A stretch of DNA of 64,000 nt from assembly GCA_012064385.1 (NCBI GenBank), contig QRDG01001525.1, positions 1,612,001 to 1,676,000 of the forward strand, written 5' to 3'. Under the pieces are notes generated by a model. It ran no database searches, had not been told where the DNA came from, and saw only the letters and a list, made by a program, of their open reading frames with translations. A program made the translations under genes and the position numbers. Shown here in pieces: positions 11,781-21,751 of this stretch (positions are counted from its first letter, which is position 1; every line of letters begins with the position of its first letter). This DNA is from Puccinellia tenuiflora (taxonomy: Eukaryota > Streptophyta > Magnoliopsida > Poales > Poaceae).

Positions 11781-12533
11781 ATGGAGATGCCAGAGCAACC
11801 GCCGGTGAGGCTCATCGGCTGGCTCAGCCCGTACGTGCACCGCGCCGAGGTGGCCCTGCGCCTCAAGGGAGTGCCCTACGAGTTCATCGAGGACGACATG
11901 GGGAACAAGAGCGACCTCCTGCTGACGCACAACCCCGTCCACAAGAAGGTGCCCGTGCTCCTCCACGGCGACCGGCGACCCGCCGTCTGCGAGTCGCTCG
12001 TCATCGTCGAGTACGTCGACGAGGCCTTCGCTGGCCCACCGCTCCTCCCCTCCGATCCGCAGAGTTATTCAGTGCAGGTGGTCAGTGTGCAGATTTATTC
12101 AGACATTCAGTGATTGCAATCTTCAGTACACGAGTTCAATTTGCTGCAGTTGTGGAAGGCTATGTGGGTGGCGCTGTGGACGGACCCCGGCGACGCGCGG
12201 GCGGCGGCGTGGGCGAGGGAGGCGAAGGAGAGCCTGACGCTGCTGGAGGCGCAGCTGCCGGAGGGGAAGAGGTTCTTCGGCGGCGACGACATCGGGTTCC
12301 TCGACATCGCCGCCAGCGGGGTGGCGCTGTGGCTGGGCGTGTTCGAGGAGATGGGCGGGGCGCGTCTGCTCGCCGAGGAGACGCACCCGGCGCTGTGCCG
12401 GTGGGCGAGGGAGTACGCGGCGGAGGAGGCCGTGCGGCAGTGCACGCCGGACAGGGGCCGCATGCTCGCCTTCTTGACGCCGAAGAAGGGCATGTTCGTG
12501 TCCACGGCCAAGGCCATGGCCGCACCGATGTAA
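11781..12533 (+). CDS. tau-class glutathione S-transferase with altered exon 1 end (possible pseudogene)
   Basis: Exon 1 (from 11781) reads through RLIGWLSPYVHRAEVAL, NPVHKKVPVLLH and CESLVIVEYVDEAF. This is the thioredoxin-fold half of a tau GST, with the catalytic Ser (about residue 16) and the Glu-Ser glutathione-binding pair. Exon 2 (12150-12533) starts LWKAMWVALW and supplies the helical C-terminal half. Compared with the sister gene at 19146-20556, the last 15 or so codons of exon 1 (ARAAARFWAHFVDNK there) and the normal donor are gone; after LLPSDP the frame runs into former intron. A possible donor at CAG|GTGGTC (12077/12078) would join in phase to exon 2 and give a 226-residue product. 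The missing piece is part of the linker and first C-terminal helix, so function is doubtful. It is convergent with the CSLA remnant: stop codons are 73 bp apart. The usual role would be conjugation of glutathione to xenobiotics in the cytosol. Confidence 0.7.
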
Positions 12534-13490
12534 TTGCACTGAGTGTACTGTGTACGTTGCACAAAAATATTTGGAATAAAATGCACTGGTAAACCACGGA
12601 AGGTAATCAGCTGCAGACACTGGCGCCCAGGAGCTCGAACCCGATCGCGAAATACATGATCGACTGCGGCAACGCGAACAGGTAGAAATAGCCGTGGCCG
12701 TACAGGCAGTCGTAGCATCCTGACACGAGGAGGAACGCGCCCATCAGCAGCTCCAGGCCATGGAACCTGTCAGTGAAGAATCAGCCATTGCATGTCAAAA
12801 TTATCAAGAGCTAGCCGTTCAATTGTTCATAGGTTCTCACACTGTTCTGGTTTCATTTCATATATATTCCCGTTGTCACAAGTTGAGAGAAACCAATTAC
12901 CTGTGTTTCAGATTATCAGTATGTGTAACCGATTTCAGTTTCTGACCAACGTTCCCCGACTTGTGCGTGACTTGTGGAGGATGGCTTTGAACCGGTGTAG
13001 CGCCATGGCGTTCTCGAACATGATCCACGGTACGAGGAGGATTAGAGACCGGCGTGGAGTTCCGACCGAGTTGAGGAGTGTCGTCGTGATAGGGATGTAG
13101 ATCATCTCCCACGCCGAGATCTGGACCTGTGGGAACAAGATCTTGGCCGGGAGAAGCACGGTGAAGAAGAAGAAGGTGAACAAGGTCGACACGATCCTCC
13201 GTGCAATGAAGAAGTTATACACGATGTAAAACTTCTTCCACACCGAGACTTCCTGCATTGGAAATTTGGAATCATAAAATGGCTAGGGCCTAGTACATAA
13301 AAAAATGCATAAAATTAACACCAAGATGCATAGGGTGTTTTTAAATTGAGCGAATTTCAGTTTTACACCATATTTCTATGATTTTGTGATGTTGTTTATC
13401 CCATTTAATTTTTGTGTGCCACATTATACCTAAACTTGGGACGGTGTATCAAGTTTTACCACATTTGACCATTTACCACAGGTCCCGATA

Positions 13491-13637
13491 GCTTGGCCCC
13501 ATAGATGCTAAGTCAGATGCCAAGTCGGACACACGCTTTAGGTTTGCATTTTCTCCCAGCCCCCTTGACTCCATCCGGATGGTGAGACCTAGGGTCCTGA
13601 TAGCTTGGCCCCATAGATACTAAGTCAGATGCCATGT
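13491..13637. repeat. short direct repeat in CSLA intron
   Basis: The phrase gatagcttggccccatagat followed by a few bases and ctaagtcagatgcca occurs at 13491-13535 and again at 13593-13637, about 102 bp apart. It is a local duplication inside the large last intron of the CSLA remnant. No function is apparent. Confidence 0.7.
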
Positions 13638-13928
13638 GGCTAAGTCATGGGCGAGCAGAAAGTGGGTTGCGTGTTTGGGTCAAGGTTTTGGATTTTGGCC
13701 GAGAAAAACAAATTTTTGGAGAAATTCGGCCATTTCGTTCAGGACCGGTATATGTATTTACTGGCCAAAAACTTATGAAATTCAAGGCATTTTGGTAAAA
13801 TAAAATAAAATAATAGAGGTTTAGTCGAAATTTGCTCTAGAATTCAATTTTCACTCATTTCGGTTATTTTTCGTTCTAAGTTTCAGTTTTTGGTTCTCTC
13901 ATTTCGTCCAAGATTTCTCTAAAATTGT

Positions 13929-15602
13929 CGAAATTTTTGAATTTCGGACATTTCGCTCAGGGCCGGTAAATTTTGCAAAGCGAAATCGAAATCCTTGGTT
14001 TGGGTTGGATATTTACAAATCTAATATGATTGCGACTATAACTCAAAATCCATGTTAGCCCGCCATGTGGGACCAAGCTGCCTGGAACCGGAACAACATA
14101 CTAAATGGTGATAAATGTTGTGAAGTGTGTTAAGTATATTATACCACCACTTCCTATCAGATCGGTCTTTTGGGATTGTTGGTTGGTAGAGGTCTCTAAC
14201 ATGGTATCAGAGCCTAAGGTCTCAGGTTCGAGTCCTACCCCCGGCGTTTTTCTCCCAATTATTTCTCCGCTCGAAAGAGGGCTGGAGGGGAGCTTTTAGC
14301 CACCGATGTTCCGGTGTGCTCTTCTTCTATTCACGTGTTGACTTTCTCTTCTCCCGTCACACGTGAGAGGGGGTGTTGTGAAGCGTGTTAAGTATATTAT
14401 ACCACCACTTTCCATCAGATCGGTCTTTTGGGATAGTTGGTTGGTAGAGGTATCTAACATGGTATCAGAGCCTAAGGTCTCAGGTTCGAGTCCTACCCCC
14501 GGCGTTTTTCTCCCAATTATTTCTCCGCTCGAAAGAGGGCTGGAGGGGAGCTTTTAGCCACCGATGTTCCGGTGTGCTCTTCTTCTATTCACGTGTTGAC
14601 TTTCTCTTCTCCCGTCACACGTGAGAGGGGGTGTTGTGAAGTGTGTTAAGTATATTATACCACCACTTCCTATCAGATCGGTCTTTTGGGATAGTTGGTT
14701 GGTAGAGGTATCTAACAATAAACTTGAAACGTTGTCACGAGTTCTATGTAAAACGTGGCATGCAAATTTTAATCGGCTAAACACCGTCACAAGAATCACA
14801 AACATAGGATAAAAAGTGGAAATCACTTCTTAATATTTTCTTAATATCTCAAAAAGTTCAGCTAAACGTAGATATAACATATAAGTATATGCCGCATTAA
14901 AAAATTTATGAGACATGGAGCCGGGATCCAAAATGTTGTTCTCTGCATTCATTCACTTGTCTTGAAAATAGTAAAATAATACTATCTCCATTCCAAATTA
15001 TAAAATGTTTTTTGATATTATAACTTAGACCACATACAGTGCAAAATGAGTGAACCAACGGACTAAAAAAATGTTTAGATATGTCTAGATCAGAAAAAAA
15101 ATGTTTAAACACCTTACATTTAGGAACGGGTGTATAGAAAACCGAAAATAGAAATGTGACCTTGGCTAGGAGGATTTCCCAGAACATTTTCTTGAAGAGG
15201 AGCGCGGGCCCACAGGACCAGCGATGCTGCTGGGACCGGTACGCCTTGAGAGAGCTCGGCAGCTCGCTCTTGACCTGAAACAGTTAGTTAGATCTCTGAT
15301 GATACTAAGTCTGAACGATCAATCATCAGAAATTGTGCAAGTCAAAAAAAAAAAATCATCAGAAATTGTGTATGACCCTTGGCATCTCATGGTGGTGGTT
15401 AAGTTAATTAGTGTACCTTGATGGTGCCGACGTAAACGAATTCCCATCCGAGGAGCGCCGCCCTGAGTGCCAAGTCCATGTCCTCCGCCGTTGTACGGTC
15501 ATCCCAGCCACCCGATTCCTCGATGGCTTGCCTTCTCCATACTCCCGCACTTCCTTATCAGTTACGTATATGCCACATGAGTAATACACCGACCTAAATA
15601 CT
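13929..15602. repeat. segmental duplication, copy A
   Basis: Copy A of a direct duplication within the CSLA remnant. It starts at gaatttcggacatttcgctc and ends at caccgacctaaata. It carries one intact exon (15161-15274), a second copy of the ED-motif exon (15419-15555), an old Stowaway-like sequence (about 14975-15132) and the TRIM array. Sequence 13995-14785 has no counterpart in copy B, so copy B lost it or copy A gained it (the TRIM accounts for 607 bp). Confidence 0.75.
14116..14717 (+). mobile_element. TRIM (miniature LTR retrotransposon) tandem array, LTR-int-LTR-int-LTR
   Basis: Three 86-bp LTRs (14116-14201, 14374-14459, 14632-14717) each start TGTTGTGAAG and end TCTAACA. Two 172-bp internal segments (14202-14373, 14460-14631) separate them. 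Each internal segment opens with TGGTATCAGAGCC, the primer-binding site complementary to the 3' end of initiator tRNA-Met, and closes with the purine tract gtgagaggggg just before the next LTR. The whole 602 bp is flanked by a perfect 5-bp target duplication, ATAAA (14111-14115 and 14718-14722). No protein is encoded, so it would depend on proteins from other elements. The array sits in an intron of the CSLA remnant. Confidence 0.93.
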
Positions 15603-15603
15603 C

Positions 15604-17281
15604 CGAATTTTTGACATTTCGCTCCGGGCCGGTAAATTTTGCAAAACGAAATCGAAATCCGTCACAAGAATCACAAACATGGGATAAAAAGTGGATTTCA
15701 GTTATTAATATTTTTTCTAATATCTCAAAAAGTTCAGCTAAGTGTACATATAACATATAAGCATATGTCGCATTGAAAAATTTACGAGACATGGAGCCGG
15801 GATCCAAAATGTTGTTCTCTTCATTCTTTCACTTGTTTTGAAAATAGTAAAATAGTACTCTCTCCATTCCTAATTATAAAATGTTTTTGTTATTATACCT
15901 TAGACCACATACAGATCAAAATGAGTGAACCAACAGACTAAAAAACGTTTAGATATGTCTAGATCAGAAAAAAAAAGTTAAAACATCTTACATTTAGAAA
16001 CGGGTGTATAGGAAATATATAGAAATGTGACCTTGGCTAGGAGGATTTCCCAGAACAATTAGTTAATTATATCTCTGATGATACTAAGGGCGTGTTCGGC
16101 AACGCCCTGGCTTCCAGCTTCTGTAAATCCGCGCAGAAGCTGAGCCGAACACTCCAACTCCACGGAGCTAGATTCGCGGAGCTGAGCAAAAATGATGTAC
16201 AAACCGCGGAGCACCTCTTTAGCAAATCCGCGGAGCAGCAAACGGCGGAGCAGTGCGAAATTACGGAAGATTGCCACCGCGAAGTGAAACAAAACGCTTC
16301 GATCTGTTTCCTCTCTCGCCCACGACCCCCTCGCTCTATCGCTGACCACCGCCCCACCACCGCCCCAGCCATTCGTCCTCCCTGGATCCCGCATCCTCGC
16401 CAGCTCCCCATCTCGCCCAGCCTCAAGTCGCGGCTGCCTCCTCCAACAGATCCCACCGGCGGCGTCCGCGACAGGATCCCCCAGATCGATTCCCAGATCG
16501 ATTCCCCGCCCCCAATCCGACGCCCAGGCCGCCTCCATCCTTCTCCCCGTCTGCAGCGCGAGCTCGCTGGTGGAGGCACATCGATCTCGCCGGTGGAGGC
16601 GCCTCGAGTTCGTCGGCCGAATCTGCGCGCGCGCCTCGATCTCGCCGGTGGAGGCGCGTCGATCTCGTCGGTGGAGCAGCCAGCCCGATCCGCGGCCTCA
16701 CCCTGACCTTCTCCAGGCGCCGGCGGAGTCTCCGACCTCCATCCCTGCCACCAACCCGCCGCCGCGACCTCACCCTGACCTACTCCAGGCGCCGCCGCCG
16801 GTGGAGACCAACCTATTCCCCGTCCGAGCTCTGCTCATCCTACCGAAATGGGCCCAAACCAGCAGGCCGGCCCAGCAACAATGTGCTTCCAGCCCAGTCG
16901 CACGGTTTGGAGCTGGCCGAACGTTTCCTGCTCCCATCGAGAAGCTGGCATCGGGTTGAGAAGCGGGATCGATGGAGTTTCGGGAAGCCAGGGCGTTGCC
17001 GAACACGCTGTAAGTCTGAACCATGGATACGATCAATCATCAGAAATTGTGTATGATCCTGGGCATCATGGTGGTGGTGGTTAAGTTAATTTGTGTACCT
17101 TGATGGTGCCGACGTAAACAAATTCCCATCCGAGAAGCGCCGCCCTGAGTGCCAAGTCCATGTCCTCCGCCGTTGTACGGTCATCCCAGCCACCCGATTC
17201 CTCGATGGCTTGCCTTCTCCATACTCCCGCACTTCCTTATCAGTTACGTATATGCCACATGAGTAATACACCGACCTAAAT
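15604..17281. repeat. segmental duplication, copy B
   Basis: Copy B starts at gaatttttgacatttcgctc and ends at accgacctaaata, parallel to copy A. The CSLA exon equivalent to 15161-15274 is reduced to a few bases (around 16035-16055), while the exon at 17099-17235 is intact. It contains the 923-bp Harbinger-like element at 16088-17010, which is absent from the same point in copy A (around 15306). That places the duplication before the insertion. Confidence 0.75.
16088..17010. mobile_element. PIF/Harbinger-like non-autonomous element, 923 bp
   Basis: Near-perfect terminal inverted repeats: left cgtgttcggcaacgccctgg, right ccagggcgttgccgaacacg; the two outermost bases at each tip differ. Flanking 3-bp duplications are TAA (16085-16087 and 17011-17013). 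Copy A of the surrounding duplication preserves the empty site with a single TAA near 15306. The interior is strongly GC-rich (about 16310-16830) with Pro/Arg-rich open frames but no transposase. It looks like genic sequence (5' UTR or first exon) picked up by the element, which is inference. Confidence 0.85.
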
Positions 17282-18310
17282 ATTCTGAGACCCAGCCAGA
17301 ACACACGCAGGAAGTAATTAAGATCTAGTTCACCATTGTAGCCGAAGAAGCTGCAGAGCGAGGACCCGGCCTGCTGCTCCACCTTGAAATGGTAGCCCAT
17401 CGACATCTCCTGCATCCTCGTCAGCAAACACTCCTCCGCGTTCACTGCAGCTTATTTGAACTATCAGCAACCACCAGTCCACCACCCCCAGCTAGCTAGG
17501 TTCCCACGTACTCTACGTGCTAGCTAGACGTACCGAACTCCCAGCGTGCCTGCACGAGCGCGAGGCCGGGGTCTCGGAGGAGGAGCGGGACGGTGTCGGC
17601 GAGGAACCCCGGCGCCGGCTGGAAGTCGGCGTCGAAGATGACGACGAACTCGCACCGCCTGGCGTAGCCGTGCCGCATCCCTTCCGTCAGGTTCCCGGCC
17701 TTGTGGCCCGTCCTGTCCTTCCGGGCCTCGTACCTCACGTCCAACCCGCTCCTGGCCCACCTCTCGCACTCCGCCCTCACCAGCTCCTGACACCGTGTAA
17801 ACTTGAACTGGATGGATAATGCACACTTGAAATGACAATTTGTGAAGTGGATAGATCGACCGATCTGATTCTGGTCATCACCTTGATGGCGGCGTCGGTG
17901 GAGTCGTCGAGGACCTGCACGATTAATCGCTCTGCCGGCCACGTGAGCCTGCAGGCTGCGCCTATTGATAGCTGGTACACCTGTTTTATTTTCTCTCCAT
18001 AGATTTGTCAGTCGCCCTGCATGCATGCGCCTATTGCTAGCTAGCTCGATCACTCAGTCACTCTAATTCTCTAAACACACACTTGAATCGATCGATTCGT
18101 CTCGAGCTCTTATATGCAGATCAAAATGTACTCGTAGCATTAGAACAGACAGAGTTGACTAATCCATGCACGCACGCGTACCTCTCTCTCGTTGTACATG
18201 GGGATCTGGGGGACGAGCACCATGGGGAATGCCGCGGAGCCGTCAGCCTCCTCGTCCCGCAGGACGGCCGGGTCGACGCCGCTTATGTGTCCCTCGTCGC
18301 CGCTCTCCTC

Positions 18311-19145
18311 AGCAAACATCGACGATTTCTCAGGACAATCTGTAAGTGCCACTTACACCGGTCTATGAATCTAACTGATCCGAAGGAAATTTAGCATATC
18401 ATTCTCAATTCCTATTTCTCAAACTACTTAGGGTTTCTTTTAATGTGTTGATATTTTAATTGCTTGAAGGTTTGGCCGTTTGGGTGAGTATTGGGTAAAT
18501 AGTGAGAGAGCAATTACGTGGATTAGACAATCTATATTAAGGCTTACATCGCCCCAGCATAATGTCAGGTAATCTAACAAGACAAGATGACCAGATTGTA
18601 CACTAATTTCTCGTACAATTATCTGTATGTATTTTTGCAGTAATGATCTCTTGCTAATTGACAGGTAGTAAATATAAATGGAGCGTTTCTTGAATTTGAA
18701 AAGAAAATCGCCACCACCCACAACCAATGATCCTGATCATGAATGTCCATCAGACACTAAACTACTTTATGAAGATGAGAAACCGTAGAGGACAACATAA
18801 TTAGAGAGGTAATTATTGTAATGAAAATATTATGGTAATTTGTCAAGTTAGTTAATAATTCACATTTCGCTTGATCGATATGTACTTTAATATTATAGAC
18901 CAGTTAGTTAATAATGCACATTGGGTTTGCATGAGATTACTGTAGTGCTTTTTTCGGACACGTATTATTGCTACATATTCATAATTTCATATTGACCCCG
19001 GCGACCCATTTTCCTGGCTTCGCCCCTGTAAGTATGTCTTCTTATTTCGTCACATCCCCTTCCACACGCATATAGGAGTAAAACATATCCTTCCTGTCGT
19101 GAAATGTTGGAGAAGCTCTTCACGATACGGCAAGCACACAGAGCA
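18311..19145. other. spacer between CSLA remnant and second GST
   Basis: No exon was recognised. The first transmembrane exon expected for CSLA is not found here, supporting 5' truncation of that gene. A stretch at about 18990-19030 ending ctggcttcgcccctg resembles the dispersed repeat near 1083. The 3' UTR of the minus-strand GST ends somewhere below 19146. Confidence 0.4.
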
Positions 19146-20556
19146 CTAGTTCTGTGCGGCCATTGCGTTGGCCGTGGACACGTACAGGTGCTTCCTCGCC
19201 GTCAAGGCGACCAGCAGGCGGTCCCTGTCCGGCGTGCACTGCCTCACGGCCTCGTCCGCCGCATACTCCCTTGCCCAACGGTATAACGCCGGGTGCTCCT
19301 CCTGGGTGAGCAGACGCACCCCGGTCATCTCCTCGATCACTCCTAGCCATAGCGCCACCCCGCTGGCGGCGATGTCGAGGAAGCCGATGGCGTCGCCCCC
19401 AAAGAACCTCTTCCCCTCCGGAAGCTGCGCCTCCAGCAGCGTCAGGCTCTCCTTCGCCTCCCTCTCCGACGCCGCCCGCACCTCGCCGGGCTCCGTCCAC
19501 AGCGCCACCCACATAGCCTTAGAGTACTACACATATAGTACAAGGCAAATATCTGTACTGGAAGTCTGAAAATTGCAGTCACCGAACAAATCTGCACTTG
19601 TCAGCAGATGTCGATTCACGGACTCTGTTTAAAATAGCCGGCTATTGTGTTTAGCCCCGGCGTTTTCAGAAGCTACGAAAGGCTATAGCCGGGCTATAGC
19701 CGGGCTAAGCCCCTATAGCCATTTTGCTAAATAATAAAATAAAATAAATTTTAAGCAACATATATTCGTATATATATATCAATAATTCATAGATGCATAA
19801 CATAGTGACATAAAAATACAAATAATCAACAATTCTGGACATAGTTTATTCTATATATTAGTTACATAACCAACAAAATAAATTAGGGTGTAGCAAATGC
19901 AAGTTCAGGAATCAGAACACGGGTTCGTCCACATATTACGTATCAACAACAACAAGTTAACAACAATTTCACATAACCAGCAAGATATGCATGCGATCAA
20001 TCCGAGTCAGATGAATCATGGGTCAATGGCAAATTTTGGTCCAAAATTTTTGGGGCTAGCTGAGCGGGAAATTTAGCCGGCTAAGGGGCTAAATTGGGGC
20101 TAAATCGTCTTAGCCGGGCTATTAGCGGCTATTCTCGCTTTAGCCTACAAAGGCCTTAGCCGTAGCCCCGAGCCCGTCGAAAGGCTATAGCCAGGCTATA
20201 GCCGGGCTATAGCCGGCTATTTTAAACAGAGTTCACGGACTCACCTTGTTGTCGACGAAGTGAGCCCAGAAGCGGGCGGCGGCGCGGGCGAGTGGATCGG
20301 AAGGGAGGAGCGGCGGGCCGTGGAAGGCCTCGTCGACGTACTCGACGATGACCAGCGACTCGCAGACGGCCCGGTCGCCGTGGAGGAGCACCGGGACCGC
20401 CTTGTGGACGGGGTTGTGCTTGAGCAGCAGCTCGCTCTTGTTGTTGAGGTCTTCCGTGATGAGCTCGTAGGGGACTCCCTTGAGCCGCAGGGCTACCTCG
20501 GCGCGGTGCGCGCCCGTGCTGCCGAAGCAGCCGATGAGCTTCACCGGCTCGGACAT
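19146..20556 (-). CDS. tau-class glutathione S-transferase, 230 aa
   Basis: Minus strand, exon 1 20556-20245 (104 codons) and exon 2 19526-19146, total 693 nt. Exon 1 reads MSEPVKLIGCFGSTGAHRA, with the catalytic Ser at about residue 13, then NPVHKAVPVLLHG, CESLVIVEYVDEAF and ARAAARFWAHFVDNK before a good donor (AAG|GTGAG). Exon 2 after TAG| gives YSKAMWVALW, then LLEAQLPEGKRFFGGD and IGFLDIAASGVALWLG, the usual tau C-terminal half. Length and the single phase-0 intron are standard for tau GSTs, which conjugate glutathione to herbicides, toxins and lipid peroxides in the cytosol. The first exon 2 residues (YSK) differ from the LWK of the paralogue at 11781 because the acceptor region has diverged. 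The intron holds a 609-bp hAT-type MITE starting 5 nt beyond the donor. The frame is otherwise intact. It is inverted relative to the first GST, with the CSLA remnant between them. Confidence 0.82.
19623..20231. mobile_element. hAT-type MITE in the GST intron, 609 bp
   Basis: Terminal inverted repeats are ctctgtttaaaatagccggc and gccggctattttaaacagag. The target-site duplication is a perfect 8 bp, TTCACGGA (19615-19622 and 20232-20239), the length typical of hAT transposons. Both subterminal regions are packed with ctatagccggg motifs in alternating orientation. The 300-bp core is AT-rich and non-coding. It lies wholly in the intron of the minus-strand GST. Confidence 0.92.
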
Positions 20557-20841
20557 CACGTACCGCCGGTGCTTTGTTTCTTGGGTGTCCACCTCCGTGC
20601 CTTTGTCTGCCTTTATAGTCAGGCCGGCTAAATTAAGGAAGACAAACTGAATAAGTATATGTTTCGACAAGAGAGAAATGTCAGCGAGGCTTGGCGTCAA
20701 AGCTTAGTCGCGATTGATGACATGATTTTCCATGGATGAGAGCTACCGGAGTCTCTTGCAGCTCTGGACCGTTGTGAACTACTATGATCCGGTTCTTCAA
20801 GACCGTTGTTAGCCAAGTGACCGTTGCAGAGTAAATAACTA

Positions 20842-20931
20842 CTCCCCTATCTATAAAAAGTCGTTCATTTTGTAATAAGTTAGTAGAAACTTTATACTAA
20901 GTGGGCGACACTTTTTATAGATCGGAGACAG
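20842..20931. mobile_element. Stowaway (Tc1/Mariner) MITE, 90 bp
   Basis: It is bounded by TA on both sides (20840-20841, 20932-20933). Terminal repeats ctcccctatctataaaaagt and ctttttatagatcggagaca are imperfect inverted copies of the Stowaway consensus. Its position upstream of the GST start could influence the promoter, but nothing in the sequence proves that. Confidence 0.8.
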
Positions 20932-21669
20932 TAGAATAAAAAACTATAGATGTAATATATGTTCCTTTTGTTAAATAATAACTGAAAATATAATATTTTT
21001 ATTATGATAAAAGATGTATGGGGATTCATGGGTTCACTTTGTCTAGTAAACACGGTGGCACGAACAGTTTGATAAGTTGCATATTCATGTACGATGAGTA
21101 AACTCTTTTTTAGTGTTTGGTTACTTCTCATCCTTTGGATCAAGATGTAAGTACTCACCTACTGCCATGGAAAAAACTTAAACATTACTAATTTAATACA
21201 GAAGATAAATTCATCTTATGCGAACCCAAGCACCGAAACAAGGAAAATAATAATGAATAAACTAAATAGACTCAAAATTGTTGTATAAGTTAACTAGTAT
21301 AGAAATGTTTCTGATAATAATTGTGGGCTTCTGAGCGACTAAATTATAGTATTACATTTATATTACACGACTAATAAAAGAAACCAACAAGAATAATTAT
21401 ATAGTATATGATACTACGAGAAACATGTTGAAAAAATAATAGAAGAAGATTTCTCAATTTAAAGGAATGAATGTTATAGGAGTCGTAGGTGAATCTTTGG
21501 TACGCCAAAAATACATAAATAAAACCATTTAAAGTTTCCCTCTATTCTAGTATTTTCCATACTTGGAATACTTATATAGTTCCAAATATACCCCTAATCA
21601 ATGGAGGGCTGAAATTGATTACCTTCTTGCCGGTTGAGAGATAAGTTGGAGCATATTAAAAAAAAAACC

Positions 21670-21677
21670 TATATAAA
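21670..21677 (+). promoter_or_regulatory. TATA box of the aspartic protease remnant
   Basis: TATATAAA lies 75 bp upstream of the start codon at 21752, the normal distance for a plant TATA element plus a short leader. It follows an A-run and precedes a pyrimidine-rich stretch. Confidence 0.5.
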
Positions 21678-21751
21678 CCCTTTATCTCACTCTCGTATCT
21701 CCCTCATCAGTGACTACATAGTTCAGCTAGGTCGAGCTAACCGTCTACGCC

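Larger units (their letters stand above)
12607..18310 (-). pseudogene. cellulose-synthase-like A (glucomannan 4-beta-mannosyltransferase) pseudogene
   Basis: Minus-strand exons in gene order: 18182 to about 18310 (FPMVLVPQIPMYNERE); 17882-17980 (VYQLSIGAACRL, LDDSTDAAIK); 17534-17786 (KAGNLTEGMRHGYA, VIFDADF); 17334-17444 (MQEMSMGYHFKVEQQ); 17099-17235 (GVWRRQAIEESGGW, TAEDMDLALRAALLGWEF); 15161-15274 (SELPSSLKAY, QQHRWSCGPALLF); 12901-13252 (VSVWKKFYIVYNFF, TLLNSVGTPR); 12607-12766 (LELLMGAFLLVSGCYD to the stop). The GT2 catalytic elements DDSTD, DAD, ED and QxxRW are all present. CSLA enzymes are Golgi membrane glycosyltransferases making mannan or glucomannan. It is broken: the first transmembrane exon is missing, an extra Pro codon splits LV-QIP, and about 40 nt are lost after HRFKAIL (near 12980), shifting the frame before GNVGQKLKS. 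The 17099-17235 exon is also duplicated at 15419-15555. Confidence 0.8.
20557..21751. other. spacer, promoter side of the second GST and of the protease pseudogene
   Basis: AT-rich spacer without exon-like sequence. It holds a Stowaway MITE (20842-20931) about 290 bp upstream of the GST start and a TATA-like element for the protease remnant, both listed separately. Confidence 0.45.

Noticed and set aside
11558..12592. 344-codon plus-strand frame overlapping the first GST
   Set aside because: It runs in another frame across both exons and the intron. The GST motifs are in the frame starting at 11781.
12107..12718. 203-codon minus-strand frame
   Set aside because: It covers the antisense of GST exon 2 and the CSLA last exon in the wrong frame, with no family features.
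14220..14240. tRNA-like B-box suggesting a tRNA gene
   Set aside because: No cloverleaf can be drawn around it and it is repeated as part of the TRIM interior; recorded only as a finding about the element.
16092..16959. Pro/Arg-rich open frames on both strands
   Set aside because: They lie inside the Harbinger-like MITE core. No start context, motif or conserved length; treated as possible captured non-coding or exon sequence only.
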